Below the pieces are notes generated by a model, which had not been told where the DNA came from, did no database searches, and saw nothing but the letters and a program-made list of their open reading frames with translations. A DNA stretch of 64,000 nucleotides. Origin: Cololabis saira (Eukaryota > Chordata > Actinopteri > Beloniformes > Belonidae). This document shows positions 1 through 49,670 of the stretch, one piece after another. Location: NCBI RefSeq assembly GCF_033807715.1, contig NC_084587.1, positions 23,026,017-23,090,016 on the forward strand, in the 5' to 3' direction. The translations under genes and the position numbers were made by a program. Each line of letters begins with the position of its first letter. Positions within the stretch are counted from its first letter, which is position 1.

Positions 1-345
1 TGTTTCCATGGTCTTACAAAGGTAAAAGAAAATCCACTAAAACTTTAAAAAACAAAAAAAAAACAAAAGCAACCTTGTGCCACTGCCTCAGCTTCTGTAA
101 GTTGAAGGTCTAACAGTGTATTAGTTTTGGTTTTACTGCCTGCTTATCTGGAAGAGAGGAATATCTTCAGCTGTTTGGTTTCTTCTCAGTTTCCTTCTGA
201 GATTTACATTAGTGCATGCTATTCATCAAATGTCACAGTATGGGACTTGCTGAGGAATTATTTAGCGTTTCATTTTCAAGGTCATCTAATTGAGCATCAG
301 GGAGTCAGTTCCTTGAGTATATTTTCTGCTTCCTCTTCCTCCCAG

Positions 346-36556
<36,211 letters not shown>

Positions 36557-38080
36557 AACCAAGTAGAATTATTTATGGACGCTTTCACCAAGGATAATCT
36601 GCAAAGATGTATGTGCCTCAACTCAATACACAGTAAATCCTCCCCTCAAGTGACATTGCCATATGCTATTAATGGCAAACTATTCTAGACACATACCTTT
36701 ATGCAGTTTGGCTGGAAAGTAAACACATTTTCTTTGTTTGAATTTATTATGGACAAATATTCAAAAAGAATTCACTGATGTAATTGCAATTACAATGTTA
36801 CGTTATATTCTTTGATGCTGTAGAGTCTTGAGATCCGAATAATTTCATAGCAAAACCAGAGGTGTTTGTGCAGCGGGTGTTTGTCTGAGCTCACTCTCCT
36901 CTGCCCACTTATACATGGTATCCATGAGCTCAAAGTCAAAAGGAGATCCTCGGAAACTGAAAGGAAGAATGCCACCGCACAAGTTGCTGTAGGGTTTAAT
37001 TCTCTTGACGACATTGCAGACAATATCGCTTTCACAGATTTGAGATACCTGTGTGCCTCAGCCATCACTCCAGCCAGTGTATGTGTATGTATGAGTATGT
37101 ATGAGAATGACTTTGGGATGACGCTGTATTCATCTTCCAAAAAAAAAAAAAAGGCCATTCTGCTATTTTAAGAATATCTATAGAATGAAATGGGGACACA
37201 TTGCTAATGTAATTTTATTTAATTTTATTGTCACGTTGCATGGAATTTGAATTTTAAACACATTTTTTACTGTTTTTGTTTTTGATGCACACTTTACAGA
37301 AACACAGTGAAACACCTCGCTGGTGCCTGATGAGACTGTGTGTTAAACAGTAGCATCACGGTGTCAGCAGATGTGAAAATCAATAGACTGTCACAACCCC
37401 AACCAAGTGTCTTTCCTGCCAAATTATCTTCTTCTTCTTCTTTTTTAAAGTTTTTTTTTTAACGTTGCTCCAGTTCTCTTGAGCAGATCTAAATGAAACA
37501 CTCCGACAAAGATCTCTTCAACATTCATAACCTGATTATTACGAGTTATGACCAAGTACGTTTATCCGTTAAGCAACAATACTGGTTTTAAGTTCTGATC
37601 TACGTTGGTTTCAGTATGTTTGCACAACATTGCATGTCATCCCTCGGCTGTGGTGTGAAACACATTCATTTGTCTGAGTGCTTTGGTTCAGTGGATTGTC
37701 TGCAAGGCATTCACCTACTGTAACACCAACTGCCAAAAAAAGAGCTCTGTGAAAATGTGTTCCCTTGGTTCATATGTGTGCTGTTTTCACAACTCCAGAT
37801 TAAGGGTTTGTGATGTGTGCCTTTACTTGTGTAAACAGGAAAACAGATTTGCGTTACTTGTTCAGCAACAGAAATGTAAATCTTTACTTTTCATTTAAAA
37901 ACCTTTTACAAGTCTGTGGAGAGGCTCTGTATGTTTTCATTTTTGGTTACAATAATTTAAGACAATGACTCATGATTTTCATAAAAAAGCTTTGATTTCT
38001 TTATCTTCTTTTCCTTTTGAACCTTTGGTTATTTCCTTGATTAATGTTTAACAAATAAAGATTTATTTTCTTTCAATGTA
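36557..38080 (+). other. arhgap10: arhgap10 3' UTR (inferred end)
   Basis: The sequence is AT-rich non-coding DNA directly after the stop, with no credible ORF. It contains an A13-type run near 37138-37152. The end is placed by the AATAAA signal at 38054-38059; a second signal lies at 38100-38105, so alternative ends about 45 nt apart are possible. Confidence 0.65.
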
Positions 38081-38105
38081 TTATGTATTCTTGCCACAAA
38101 ATAAA
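38054..38105 (+). terminator. arhgap10: Two candidate polyadenylation signals of arhgap10
   Basis: AATAAA occurs at 38054-38059 and 38100-38105, each followed by T-rich DNA, about 1.5 kb after the stop codon. They are the first strong canonical pair in the right position; use in vivo is not shown by sequence alone. Confidence 0.6.
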
Positions 38106-40572
38106 TCTTATGAAAGATACTTCTTTTTTTTCTTTTCCTAACTCTCCTAAAACATTACTGATACAAGTATCATCTGAGGCACTCAGATAAGATGTTTTGA
38201 AGTGCTTACTGAAAGTAACTGGTCCTTCTGATCCAATTCCAAGAATCCTTTAAAAGTTTCCCAAGTATAGTGAGTTATTCACTTTGCTGACTCCGACGGA
38301 GATCTGTGAGCACCGACTTTCAAACGAAGAACATATGAGAAAGAAATAAGAGGTGTACACACATGGACAGAGGCTGCCTCTTTTGATATTTTAACTGGTA
38401 CACAATCATTAAAAACTGTATTTTTAAATATACAATAGAGGGAGTAACTACGGAGGTGTGTGCTGATCAACATTAAGTTCCAAAACACGGCAAAATAAAA
38501 TCCTAATGTACATTTAAGTCATTCATATGTTTAAAAGAAAGTATTTTACCATTTTCCAAAGACTGGTTGATGAAGTAAAAAAGATCAATATTCAGATACG
38601 AATCAATACTAAAAATGAGCTTTGGATTGGATGCTATTTAGCTTCAAGTAAAGTGCAGACAGACAGGAACACAGGCCCATCCTTCTGTGCCCTCATTTGA
38701 ACCCATACGCAGTAGTTGCTGCTTCTGAACAGCCTTTTGCAGCTATGTATTAGTGAAAAATGTTGAAAGTAAAAGTGTTACGTAGAAATACTTTGCAAGC
38801 AAGGAGAAGCAAAGGATGTTGGTAAACTTGTGAACAAGCGGTACTTTTAAAGAGCTGTTTGTGAAGACAAGAAGCACTGCAAACTTAGCCAAACATCTCA
38901 AAGACCGACAACTGAATTTCTGTGAAGTAACTCGACGGGTCAGTAAAGCTCCCATCTCAACAACATGTATTAGACAGTTTTCTTCAAAATCAAACTTGCT
39001 GGCGCACGTCTTACTGTTAGCAGTTGGCAGTGAGACGGTAGCCGTGTTAACCATCTGTGATGTTAAAGCGCCACATGAATGTGTGTGGGGGTTGTTTTTT
39101 TTTCTTTCCTTGTTAAAAAGTCAGGATCCGTTAGCGGATCGTTGGATTTCATTTTAGGAAGTGTCTTAAAGCTTAAAAGTGGCCGAGAGACAGAAGAAAG
39201 ATAAATATTTTTGTCATAGAAGCGACTTTAGCTTCACTCCTAAAGGGGGACCTTCTGAGCTAAACATTTCAAAAACTCCTTTGTGCAGCTTTAAAAAATA
39301 AAGTAGTGGGTTTTTGGCCGTGGTTAATAATGAAATGCTAAAAACACATCAGGGTTCATTAAGAACTAAAGAACAAGACACTGATGAGCACTGACTAACC
39401 TGTACCTCTAGCAAAAGAAAAAAAAACTGTTAGGCCTCCGTCACAGGTGTATTGAAGTGTGAACTAAAGCACACTGAGTTCTGATAGGTCGTGACAATTT
39501 TCAAGCTTCTTGAATCTGTTTTACGAAAATGTTCGATAATTTGGCAAAATTTAATTTCTCTGTTCCCCTTTTTTTATTATTTGTTCTTTTAATTTCCCTC
39601 CTATGCTGTCAAAAATGCTATTGACTATGATTTTCTTGGGTAACAACTTCAAGATAAAAAAAAAAGCTTCCCTCTTCATGCACGTGTCGCCCTTCACTGA
39701 TCCGTCTGACTGAAGGCTAAAAAACAGTAGTTCATGCTGTCCTCCGTTATCTATTAAGATCTCAGCTTCATGTGTGAATTCCTTGACATCCTGAGTAATT
39801 AACACACCAGATATTTTCCCCTTTTTGTTACATTATCACCAGAAGTGAACCACAAGCGTTAATTACTGACTTAAAGAAGAGGGTGATTCATAGTTCACCT
39901 GCGTAAACTCACAGTCTTATCATGTTAAGAAATACAATAAACAAAGAGCTTGTGGTTTAGGTGTGGGTCATGTCCACCAGCTCCCTGAAGAAACTAGATT
40001 TGATGATAACTTCATGTGATGAGGTAGAGCTAATGAGATGGGCAAAATTATCCTCCACGTTCCGCCCACCCCCGGGGCTCAGAGTCCTGCTGAATCACGG
40101 AGACATCGAGTCTCGCTTCCTCTCACTCTTGTTTTGGACTGTCTGTCGGAAAGCTTGCCATGTTGCTGTCTGCCTTCGTTTGTCCTTTCTACTCTGCCCA
40201 CCTGTCTGTCTCTCGGTTATCTCTGCTCCCTTTCTTCTCTTTCCTCAGTGCTTTACTTACTTTTTCTGCTGATCTCGTAGGCATTTTAATACAAAATCAG
40301 TTAGAAAACTCCCTACTCACATTGATCAAGCACCATAATAGAGATGTTTTACTTTGATCTTTACTTCAAAGCTCTCGTGGCCTGTTTGGTCATACAGCTG
40401 AAAACCTCTTTTCTGTGTGCACCTGTGAGCATCAACCTCCCACTGCTCCCCGCTCACTCTGCTGTTATTGGTTTCCTTCCTGAACCAATCGGACGCGTTA
40501 CTATCAGTCACGTGCCACAACAACAGAGCTGATTGGAAGACTCAGGGAGAGCTAACTTCACTTGGGCTGGGC

Positions 40573-41620
40573 TGATCAGCCCATGGATCTATTATAAAAC
40601 CTGATGGGAGATTGAAAATGGCCCCCCATTCATTTCAATGCATTCTTCTCAGCCAGCGCATACGCCGAAAAAATCTCTGACTTCCGGGTTTACTTCCGCG
40701 TTATGCAGCCCATAGAGCATGCGCAGTTGAGTCACCTCCCATGATGCTCTGGGGCCTCCCATCATGCCCCGGGGCAATGACGCGAATATTAATATAATAT
40801 GTATTAATATAATATATAAATTAATGTATATTATTACATGTATAGTATTAGATATATTATTAATGTATTAATATAATATAATTAAATAATATATTATAAA
40901 CATCCGTGGAATGCACGGACACGGCTGTGACGTCAGCCGTGACGTCACGCCCAGAAAGAGACTTTTCTTTGACTTTTCTGGCCGTTATAAAACATTTTTG
41001 ACAGATATAAAGTCCATGACTTAAAAATATAGAATACAAAGATTAGTATTTGCCCGCAATTACAGCTGGAGGTGTCCTGTGAACAGTTTTAGAGGCTTCT
41101 CTTTTACTATTGCGGTCTATGGGAAAAAAGCTTTCTGGGCCCCATGGGATTTTTTGTTGCAGTACCGCGGCTGGCCACTGGGAAACAACGGCGTGCCTTC
41201 TGAGTGCGAGATTGGGGGGCTGATCCAGCCCCCGGGTCTCGCAGTCAGGGGGCAAATAATTGCGGGCAAATACTAATCTTTGTATTCTATATTTATTCTA
41301 TATTTATAAGTCATGGACTTTATATCCGTCAAAAATGTTTTATAACGGCCAGAAAAGTCAAAGAAAAGTCTCTTTCTGGGCGTGACGTCACGGCCGTGTC
41401 GGTGTCATTGATGTTGCCCCGGGGCATGATGGGAGGCCCCAGAGCATCATGGGAGGTGACTCAACTGCGTATGCTCTATGGGCCCCTTAACGCGGAAGTA
41501 AACCCGGAAGTCAGCAACTCATTTCGGCGTATGCGCTGGGTGAGCAAATTGCATTGAAATGAATGGGCGGCCATTTTCGATGTTCCATCCAGTTAATATT
41601 ATAGATCCATGGGGCTGATC
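40573..41620. mobile_element. 1-kb foldback element with long near-identical inverted arms
   Basis: The left arm (40573-41062) and right arm (41257-41620) are complementary over almost their whole length around a loop of about 194 bp. Shared phrases include CCCATGGATCTAT, ATTCATTTCAATGCA, TGACTTCCGGGTTTACTTCC, GAGTCACCTCCCATGATGCT, CATCATGCCCCGGGGCAA and CCCAGAAAGAGACTTTTCTT. The left arm is longer because of an AT-rich stretch at 40789-40903 and a short duplication next to it. No ORF. I could not assign a superfamily. Confidence 0.85.
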
Positions 41621-41847
41621 TGTACTTGCAGTTTAACGCGTCAGTCTGCATGTGCCAATTGAGCAAAAATTGTTTTATTTAAAAGGAGAAAAGGTGGACG
41701 CTCCTGGCATGCCTGCTCTTTAAAAGCTTTTATTTACTGCTAAATCAATTATGTACTAAAATAACGGCTGCACCGCCTAAAAAACAGGTATGTTACGGTT
41801 AAAATCAACCTTTGTCAGGAAAAGCATAATATCATCATCCTCTTAGG

Positions 41848-41882
41848 ATAATAGTCATACTTTTCATAAGTATGACTATTAT
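41848..41882. repeat. Perfect 15-bp hairpin
   Basis: ATAATAGTCATACTT at 41848-41862 is exactly complementary to 41868-41882, with the 5-base loop TTCAT. No poly-T follows and no function is known. Confidence 0.9.
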
Positions 41883-44519
41883 AAGTTTTTCATAAAACAG
41901 AAAATTTGGTTGAGTTGTTTTTGTTTTTGAGAAATTTGAGAAAAGTTATAGACTTATATTTTTAGAGTGTAATGTTATGGGACCTTTAAAGAGAGTTTGG
42001 CGGAAATGTGGATTAACAGGATATTTTTAAGCCTTTTGAAATGCTATCAGTCACTTGAGGTGGTTTCTTTAGATGAGATTATTAATCAGTGGTTTTGAGT
42101 ATCTTTTGAACAAATCTGGATGTGTGTAGACTAAAAATCAATGCAGACGTAGCTGTCCTCTGCCTCCTATGATGCAGTGTCCTTCAGCCTAAAAACCACA
42201 CCACACCATGACTCAGCTAAAATAAAAACTCTAGAGTAGTTTACCTGCTAATCTGAGAAACTGATGCAACCAAATGCCTCCAATGTGTCTAAATTTCCCA
42301 GATGTTACGCTAACTTAACACTTTTCTGGTTTTCATGTGGTTCTTTCAAAGAGCAAAGCACAAATATAATCAGAGTAAGACCTGATGTATTATTGAGGCT
42401 GAAAACTCTGTGGGAATTTGGAGAAAAGTGAATTTCATATATAAAGGAGAGAGTGTGGAAAGGGAAGAGAAAAAAAAAGCCTCGGCTCAGAAAGTGGGCC
42501 ACAGAAGCTGCCATGTGCGCGGGTGCAGCCGTGAAATCAGCCTGATCCAATAGATTCTGTTTATCTGGCACGACTACAAGTGAAAGCAATTGGAAATCTG
42601 GGGGAGATTTGGAGAGGGCTGTTATTTGGGGAGGAGGGGGGGGAAATGAGCAAAAAAGTAATACTGTCTGCTCTACAGTCTGGCAAACCAGGCACTTGTT
42701 CAGATCAGCCTTCAACCAGGTTAATGGTGATTTTTTTATTTTTTTTCTCTCCACAGGCAGACTCTCATTATTAAAGTCTCATGGCTTTCTTTCCATTTCC
42801 CTTTCTTCCCTTCATCCCTTCTCCTTGCGATTCCAGTCCAAGCTGCTCTTTCTCATCGTTTCCACTTTTCAGTGCTAACGCTGTTTTAGGGGCTCATTAT
42901 CTTCCCCAAGCACCAAAATGCAGCTGTTAACAGTCCAATCACATCAACTTGTTTCTACAGGGCACCTTGTCTTTTAGCTTCTGCGCTTTATCTCAACAAC
43001 ACGGTACACAACACATTTTTTGAAAAAACGACGACAAAAAAAACCCAGATTGGCATCAAATGATGTTTAATGGTTTTATTAGAATCTTGCAATAGTTGTG
43101 CCAACACAAGTATAGCAATATTTGCATCAAGATATACAGTAGTGACAGGTTTCAAAAACGCTTTATTGGTTTATGGTGAAGGAGGTTTTACTGTATGTTT
43201 GCTAAGAAACTTTGTGAGTAAAAAGTCACTTGGAACCAGAGGGGGGGAGCATTAGTCCGTATTAATAATTAATGCACTGCCATGGCTGTGGAGATATGGC
43301 TTAGTATCTCTGCACCCGATTTCGCGACCCGGAAAAGTAAACGGCAATGACGTGATTCCACACACACAGTGACAAAGCCTCAGTCGAAAACAGCAGTTAG
43401 ACAAGTTCTGAAACAAATTAGCCGAAATGGAAACTAAATTTAGAGAGACAACTTTGAAGATAACACAAGTCCTTTGAGTATGAGCGTTGGCAGTTGGTGG
43501 ATTGATGAGTGTTAAATAAACTATACATTAATCATGTTCCACCAAAGAATCGGTTTGACACTTTGGGAAGAACTCTTACTCGTTTTTTGCTTTTGTTTTG
43601 TTTTTGTTGGCAAAGTGTTGGATAAGAATGTCAATACCACTCACAGGTCATTCTGTTAACAGAGCTGCTCCAATTTAGACTTTAATTTCTCTCATTTTGT
43701 TGCAGTAACAATGGTCAAATTTAAGATTATTCACAATGCAGCAGAAGTACAGATATGAAGCGAGAGAGTTCCATGTCTGGTAAGCTCGTCTCTGTCCAAC
43801 ACCGTCGGAGCCTAGCTAGTTTCTCTGTTCAGCGTAGTCCTCTCTTATTAATCTTCCCTCCATGTTCATTCCAGGTTAAAATAATAAAATATCCTACAAA
43901 CTTTGTTTACAGAAAAGTCGGGAAGTTTTCTAAAACCGCAACAAAAAAAGAATTTTGTTCATTATTGATTTGTTTTAACCTTTTTTAACAGACACAAATA
44001 GAAAGGGAATGTTTTCATTGTCTTCACTGACGGATCTCAATCCATTTATAAAATGTGAAAAAGTTGTTATAGAGGAAAAGAGAGGCATAAAACTGAATAG
44101 GACATACAACACAGTTCTGGGAGATTGTGCAGTGAGCAGATTAAGGATTGCGAGGTGAGGGTTGGCTGTGGGAGACCGCTTTACCTGACAAATCTGTTGC
44201 TTCGCATCGATGCCTTTTATTAACCATGGAAAGCAAAGAGGTGTGATCAACCTCCATGCAAAGCATCTCGGGAAAGTAGCCTTGGCCCAGCTTTATGTAT
44301 ATTATTTTCTAACTTGACAGGATTATCCAAGCAAAAGAGAAATTATTCTGCTAGGTCACTGCATGTACAACTGGGGACATATGGCCTCGGTCTGTCCAAG
44401 CGAGGATGAGTTGTAGCTCATCACTCTGTGCCAAACTCTATCAGAGAATTATTGATCAATTGAAAATACATATAGTTTTCAATTCAGTTATTATATTTAT
44501 TTATTTTTATTCGTGATTT

Positions 44520-44720
44520 ATACCTTCTTCATGCTGTTCAGGAGTTCAGGATCCTGGGGTTCTGCTGCAGCCGACCCCAGCTGTCTTCAGGCAAAACACT
44601 GGTTGCCACACCATGTTTTCTGTTGTTTTGGGTTTTTTTTCTGTTGACCCCTGAGAGAAAACTGGAGTACCCGAAGAAAACCAATGCAAGAACTGGAAGA
44701 ATGGGCGACCTTAAAATGTG
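44520..44720. repeat. Decayed copy of common teleost repeat
   Basis: Remnant phrases are TGTTCAGGAGTTCAGGATCC, GCTGCAGCCGACCCCAGCTG and AGAAAACTGGAGTACCCGAA. Their order matches the family seen at 8258-8520, but this copy is degraded. Confidence 0.5.
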
Positions 44721-46718
44721 TATTTCTATTAGTGTTTAAAGACAAAGGCTGGAAACTCCTTAGAAGAGCGTGACCTTCCAGCCGCCAGGACAAACCCTCA
44801 TGTCACCTTGACTGAAACAACCGCATAGGGTTAAGACTATTTTTAGAAAACCATTGTAACTCTGTGACAAAGATGATGGAGATCATCAAGGCTGTTGTCA
44901 GTGAAACATGCAGCATCTGGGGTTGCATTCGTGCCTAAGACATGAGTGACCTGCATCCATTGAGGCAGAGGCATCCATTTGAATGCTTGGACAGACATAT
45001 GCTATCTTTAACGTAACTTATTTTTCAAGTAGGTCAGGGGTTACTTGACAGGAGAATGTAAAACCTCATTGTGTCTCACTTACAACAGCTGGGCTACATA
45101 AACACAGAGTGCTTCACTGTACTTCCAGCAGGCCAAATCTGTCTGGAGAAAATGTGTGTTATATAACGAAGAGGAGATTTTAGAATACTTCCTAACTGTT
45201 TCTTTTTTGTTTTTACCGAGCCTGGTGTTATTGAGATTAAAATTTAAAAAAGCTCTGTAAACACAACGAGTAATTATAATTTAAATTTAGTCAGTGTTAA
45301 CGCCAATCCCTTTGACTAATTCCCACAATACTCCATGATATATAAAGCCAACGCAGAACTGGAGAACATGTTTTTCAGGTTCCTGTTATAGCTTATGTGG
45401 ATCCAGGAAACGCAGGACCCTTTGGTGTTTTCTTATTATGTGTCTCATAAATCTGGGAAATGAGAATAAACTCCATCATACCGCCCAATATATTTCACTT
45501 TCAAAACAATAGTTGTCAGTCCCGAGCAACACCGCCTCAAGTGATGCTGGGGTCATTTATCGGAGTTGCTCCAGCTTTGGTTTCCAGTCCTGGTCTGAAG
45601 CTTCTGCGAGCCATCTCTGGTTGCAGGGTTTTATTTAGTGGTGTCAGTCTTCTCCCCCAACTTTCAGAGAGGAAGTGAATGAGTTAAAAAAAAATGCCAC
45701 GTTTGACCAAAGCCCCACCCAGCCGCCCGGAAAAAAAGAAAAGAGGGGTCATTTTGACAATATTAGTCTTCTCTGAGTCATAAAGTTTATTTATGTGGTT
45801 TAAGGTTGTTTTGGTAGTTAGTGCAATACGTCCAGTTAATAACTGGTAAAAGAGAATCCGGAGCTCAAACACCGAGATTAAAGTGCACTACAGTCACCGA
45901 GCCAAAATAACATCATGATAATTTGTGTATGGGCACTAATTGGTATTTTTGAGCTAAAAAGTCAAGAACTTTCTTTCATGTATCCAAGTTTAAATAGTTT
46001 GTGACTTATTGATGTTTATTACGGTGCTTATTGACAATACCACCATGGGTTAGGAAATCATGTGAACAGCAACAAGGATCCATCACTTAATACATCTCGT
46101 TACAAAATAAGAAATCCTTTTTTGATTATTTTCTTTTTCTTGAATCATGTGAACATTGATGCAAAAAAAAAAAAAGGTAAATTAAAAAGAAAAACAATTG
46201 GAAAAAAAAACAAACTCTTTACTTAAAAAGATCATAAATGTACTCTCTCTAACATTCAGGTAGTAATTTCCATACGTTTCTCACAATGTTCGATACATTC
46301 ATTTCTCTGTTTTGGCCCTCTGGTGCCAACCCGTGCTGCAAATTCTTCTCTGTGACCCAACACACAGAACATAGCGAATGGGAAACACTTTTTTTTTCTT
46401 TTTTTTTCTTCTTTTTTTTCCTTTTCAATATTTCAGCAAGATGGTTAAAGTATAAATGTTTTATACTGTACTCAACATAAAGACTCGCTGTATTATTTAC
46501 AATATATACTGTAAAATTGTAAATCAGGTGAGATAAAAAGGCACAAGTTTCCCTTTTTTAAATACAATGTAAACATCTCATCAAAAAGCATGCAATAATA
46601 TTTCATTTTACAAAAAGGATATCATTTTTAGACAAAGTACTTAAATATCGTTTTCCAGCAAAATATAATTCTCTCAAAAATACTTTCCCACTCGTCCTAT
46701 GAACCATTAGACAGTTTT

Positions 46719-46827
<109 letters not shown>

Positions 46828-48249
46828 AGTTCTTAAGAAGGGCAAAATTAAGAAAGAGAGATTAGCAGGAGGTGCGACAAAGACGTATTGTAAAATGAGG
46901 CCTTTCTGATCAGGTACTGTCCGAATATTATTTTAGCGGGGGAATAATATTAATGAATAACTAAAAATTAATGTTCATACCAAGCATAATCAGACTGAAA
47001 ATGTTGCCAAAAAAGCGGCTCATTATTTAAGCAATGAGCATGTAAAACTAGAGAGATTACCGAAAAAAGCCCAGATGCCAGCAAAGCCTTATTCCCAAAC
47101 CAAATGGGGGAGGGGAAAAAATGTTTTGGAATGACAGTTAATAAATTGTCCTCTGCTCTCCTAGTACAGGCTACCTTTTTCTTCCTGATCCCTATCACTC
47201 TCCAAATTATTTGAGTAGACTTAGAATGACACTGTGAGTGTGACGTTTCTATCGTTTTGCATGCCAGTTTTCAACTACGACCACGAGGAGAGGTCTTTGT
47301 AGTGTTGCTATGATATCATGAGAACTCAGGCCACGAGTATAGTTTACAAACTCCCCGCTGTGCTACTAATGTCATGTGGTCTAACTTTAGGCTGGATGAA
47401 CATGCAGAGATTCCTCCCCTCCCCCTATTATCACAGTTGCTTAAAGGAACAGACAATTCCTGCTAGCTGCACTAACGCCTCATTTCACATTGTATCTTCT
47501 CTGTGCAAATCTACATGTGGGAACGGTGTATGGCTAAACCTATAGCGTCTATGCATAATACCCACACTAAGAAGAGCAGATAAACTATTCACATGCTTGC
47601 CAGGAAAAAAAAATTAATAATAATAAAGACACATACACACAATCTGAAGCCAGACTTACTCCATACACGCTTGTAAATACACATTTACAGGGCATAGTAA
47701 CTGGATAGCAATCACACCTCCCCACACACTAGTTTTCTTCCCCAGCAACTCTGTCCCTTTTCAGTAGCATCGTAGTAGTGTTCCACAACCATTCAGAGAC
47801 CGGTGGGGTGTGAGATACGTTAATGGTCCAGAAGACTGAGCTTGCCATACACAATTTAGTAGAACTTGGCCCAAAACAAGAACAAAAGAGAGCAAGTGAA
47901 TTAGAATAAATGATCGTATGAACACCATAGTCTGTTCTTCATCTAGCATTCACCAGCACGTACCTCAAAACATCCTCTGTATAATAGTTGAGTAGAATGT
48001 GTTTTAAGAAGTTATTATCTGTACACGTTTGCCTGGTATTGATGCTTTTAGCTGTAAGCACTGCAGTGTCACGCTCCATTTCGGATAATATCATCTTTAC
48101 AGAGTATGTGGGTTTAAATTGGTGTCCATATAGTGTATCGTATGGACTGTCTACAAGTTACTGTACATGTTATGTCTTGCCTGGCTTTGTAGAAATGAAG
48201 CACCTTAATGTAAAATGACTGGCTTGTCAAAAACTAAACCATTACAATG

Positions 48250-49514
48250 CAGCTTTATAAAATGCTTTTTATTATTTCTGGGAAGAGTAGATAAGTGTTC
48301 ACAAAGGGCTGGTTTTGCTTCATTATGAGTACAAACAGACATTTGGACAGCTGCTCTGGAGATAACACAAATGACAGCTATTACTATGGATGCACCTCAG
48401 TCAAATCCATTACCAGCCAACTATTACTGAAATTGTTTCCGCAAATGCATTAGTTCATCCTGCAGCAATTCTGACCCTTTTTTTTTTCTTTTTTTTTTTT
48501 TTTTGGTAATTTTTGCAGAAAGGTAAAATCTTGCATCAATATTGTCTTAATTTGAAACCAAAATATCTCCAAAACAATGACCGTGACATGGGAGTTTTGA
48601 CGTGTGAGCTTTCTGAACGCCGAAGAGACAAATTCATTTCAAAACAGCTTAAGCTTTGCATATAAGTTCTGATTGTTTTACTAACATGTTTCAAACTTTA
48701 AAAAGAACTCAGTATGTCAATGTCAAGTATGGGTGTTATGATTCAGACTGAGATTCAAACTTGGACTTTTTAGGATTATTATAATTATTTAGCTTATGAT
48801 GATGCTTGTATAGCCCTTGGGTTATCTTCAGATAGGCCTTTAACTGTACAGTTTAAAATGTTTTTACCTCCTTACAAAGACCATTGCCCTATAGATGTGT
48901 TGCTATGCTGCAAAGCTAATCTTAAACTGGCATATCTTTTTTTTTTTCTCCAAGTGCTATTATTTGTGAAAGTCGGCATAAGCCAGAGTTAATATTTGCA
49001 AAAACAGTTCTATTATATTTGTAAGGGAATCTCATTTTAGTGCGTGCATCTTTGTGTTGTATGAAGTCATGTGCACAAAGGTGTACTGATTTCTGTCTAC
49101 TCTGTGTGTATGTAATGAATGTACCTAATGCATTCTAAGAAATGTATGGCTTTATCTCCGTAGGAAATACTGTTATCTTGATCTTTGGGGCAGGGATGCA
49201 TGAGCGTACTTCGGGATGTTTTATCACATTAGTCCTTCTCATCGTGTCATGCTTGACTTCTCAAACTATTCACAGCTCTGAAACCCTCCACTCATTGCAG
49301 GGCGAAATCCTCCTTCCTCTCTTTTGAGTTTTTTTTTTCTTTTCTCCTGTCACCTCGTCACTTAACTTTGCTATTCAACAGGAGCAGGCCGGCTCACTAG
49401 GCGACAGGGTGCGGGCCGGCGGTCGAGGCCTTTCTTGCACGTTTTCTCGTCCCTGAACTTCGTTCTCTTCTGTTACAGTTCTTAATGCCTCTTCTGTCCC
49501 AGCTGTTTCGGGAG
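48250..49514 (-). other. nr3c2: nr3c2 3' UTR, minimum inferred extent
   Basis: Non-coding, AT-rich, repeat-poor DNA directly after the TGA, with poly-T tracts near 48480-48505 and 48938-48950. It may extend to about 46 kb or further; mammalian NR3C2 3' UTRs are several kilobases long. Confidence 0.4.
48268..48273 (-). terminator. nr3c2: Candidate polyadenylation signal for nr3c2
   Basis: TTTATT on the plus strand reads AATAAA on the minus strand, about 1.25 kb past the nr3c2 stop. Another candidate is at 46015-46020, about 3.5 kb past the stop. The 3' UTR end cannot be decided from sequence alone. Confidence 0.25.
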
Positions 49515-49670
49515 TCACTTCTTGTGGAAGTATATTGTGTGAGTGAGGCCTGACTCCACCTTTGGTATCTGGTCACTGATGATCTCCACCAACATCTCAG
49601 GGAACTCCACCTTTAGGGCCTGCGATTCGCGAAAGGTGTAGAAACAGAAGTCCAACAAGTTCCCCACCAG
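49515..49670 (-). CDS. nr3c2: nr3c2 last coding exon: LBD helices 11-12 and stop
   Basis: The acceptor is TGATGTACAG. It encodes [20 protein letters not shown], then [20 protein letters not shown] and [11 protein letters not shown], with TGA at 49517-49515. FCFYTF holds the Cys and Thr that contact steroid in human MR (C942, T945). EMLVEII is the AF-2 helix that docks coactivators, and the YFHKK tail completes the domain. Confidence 0.97.
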   Translation of the reverse strand: MVGNLLDFCFYTFRESQALKVEFPEMLVEIISDQIPKVESGLTHTIYFHKK

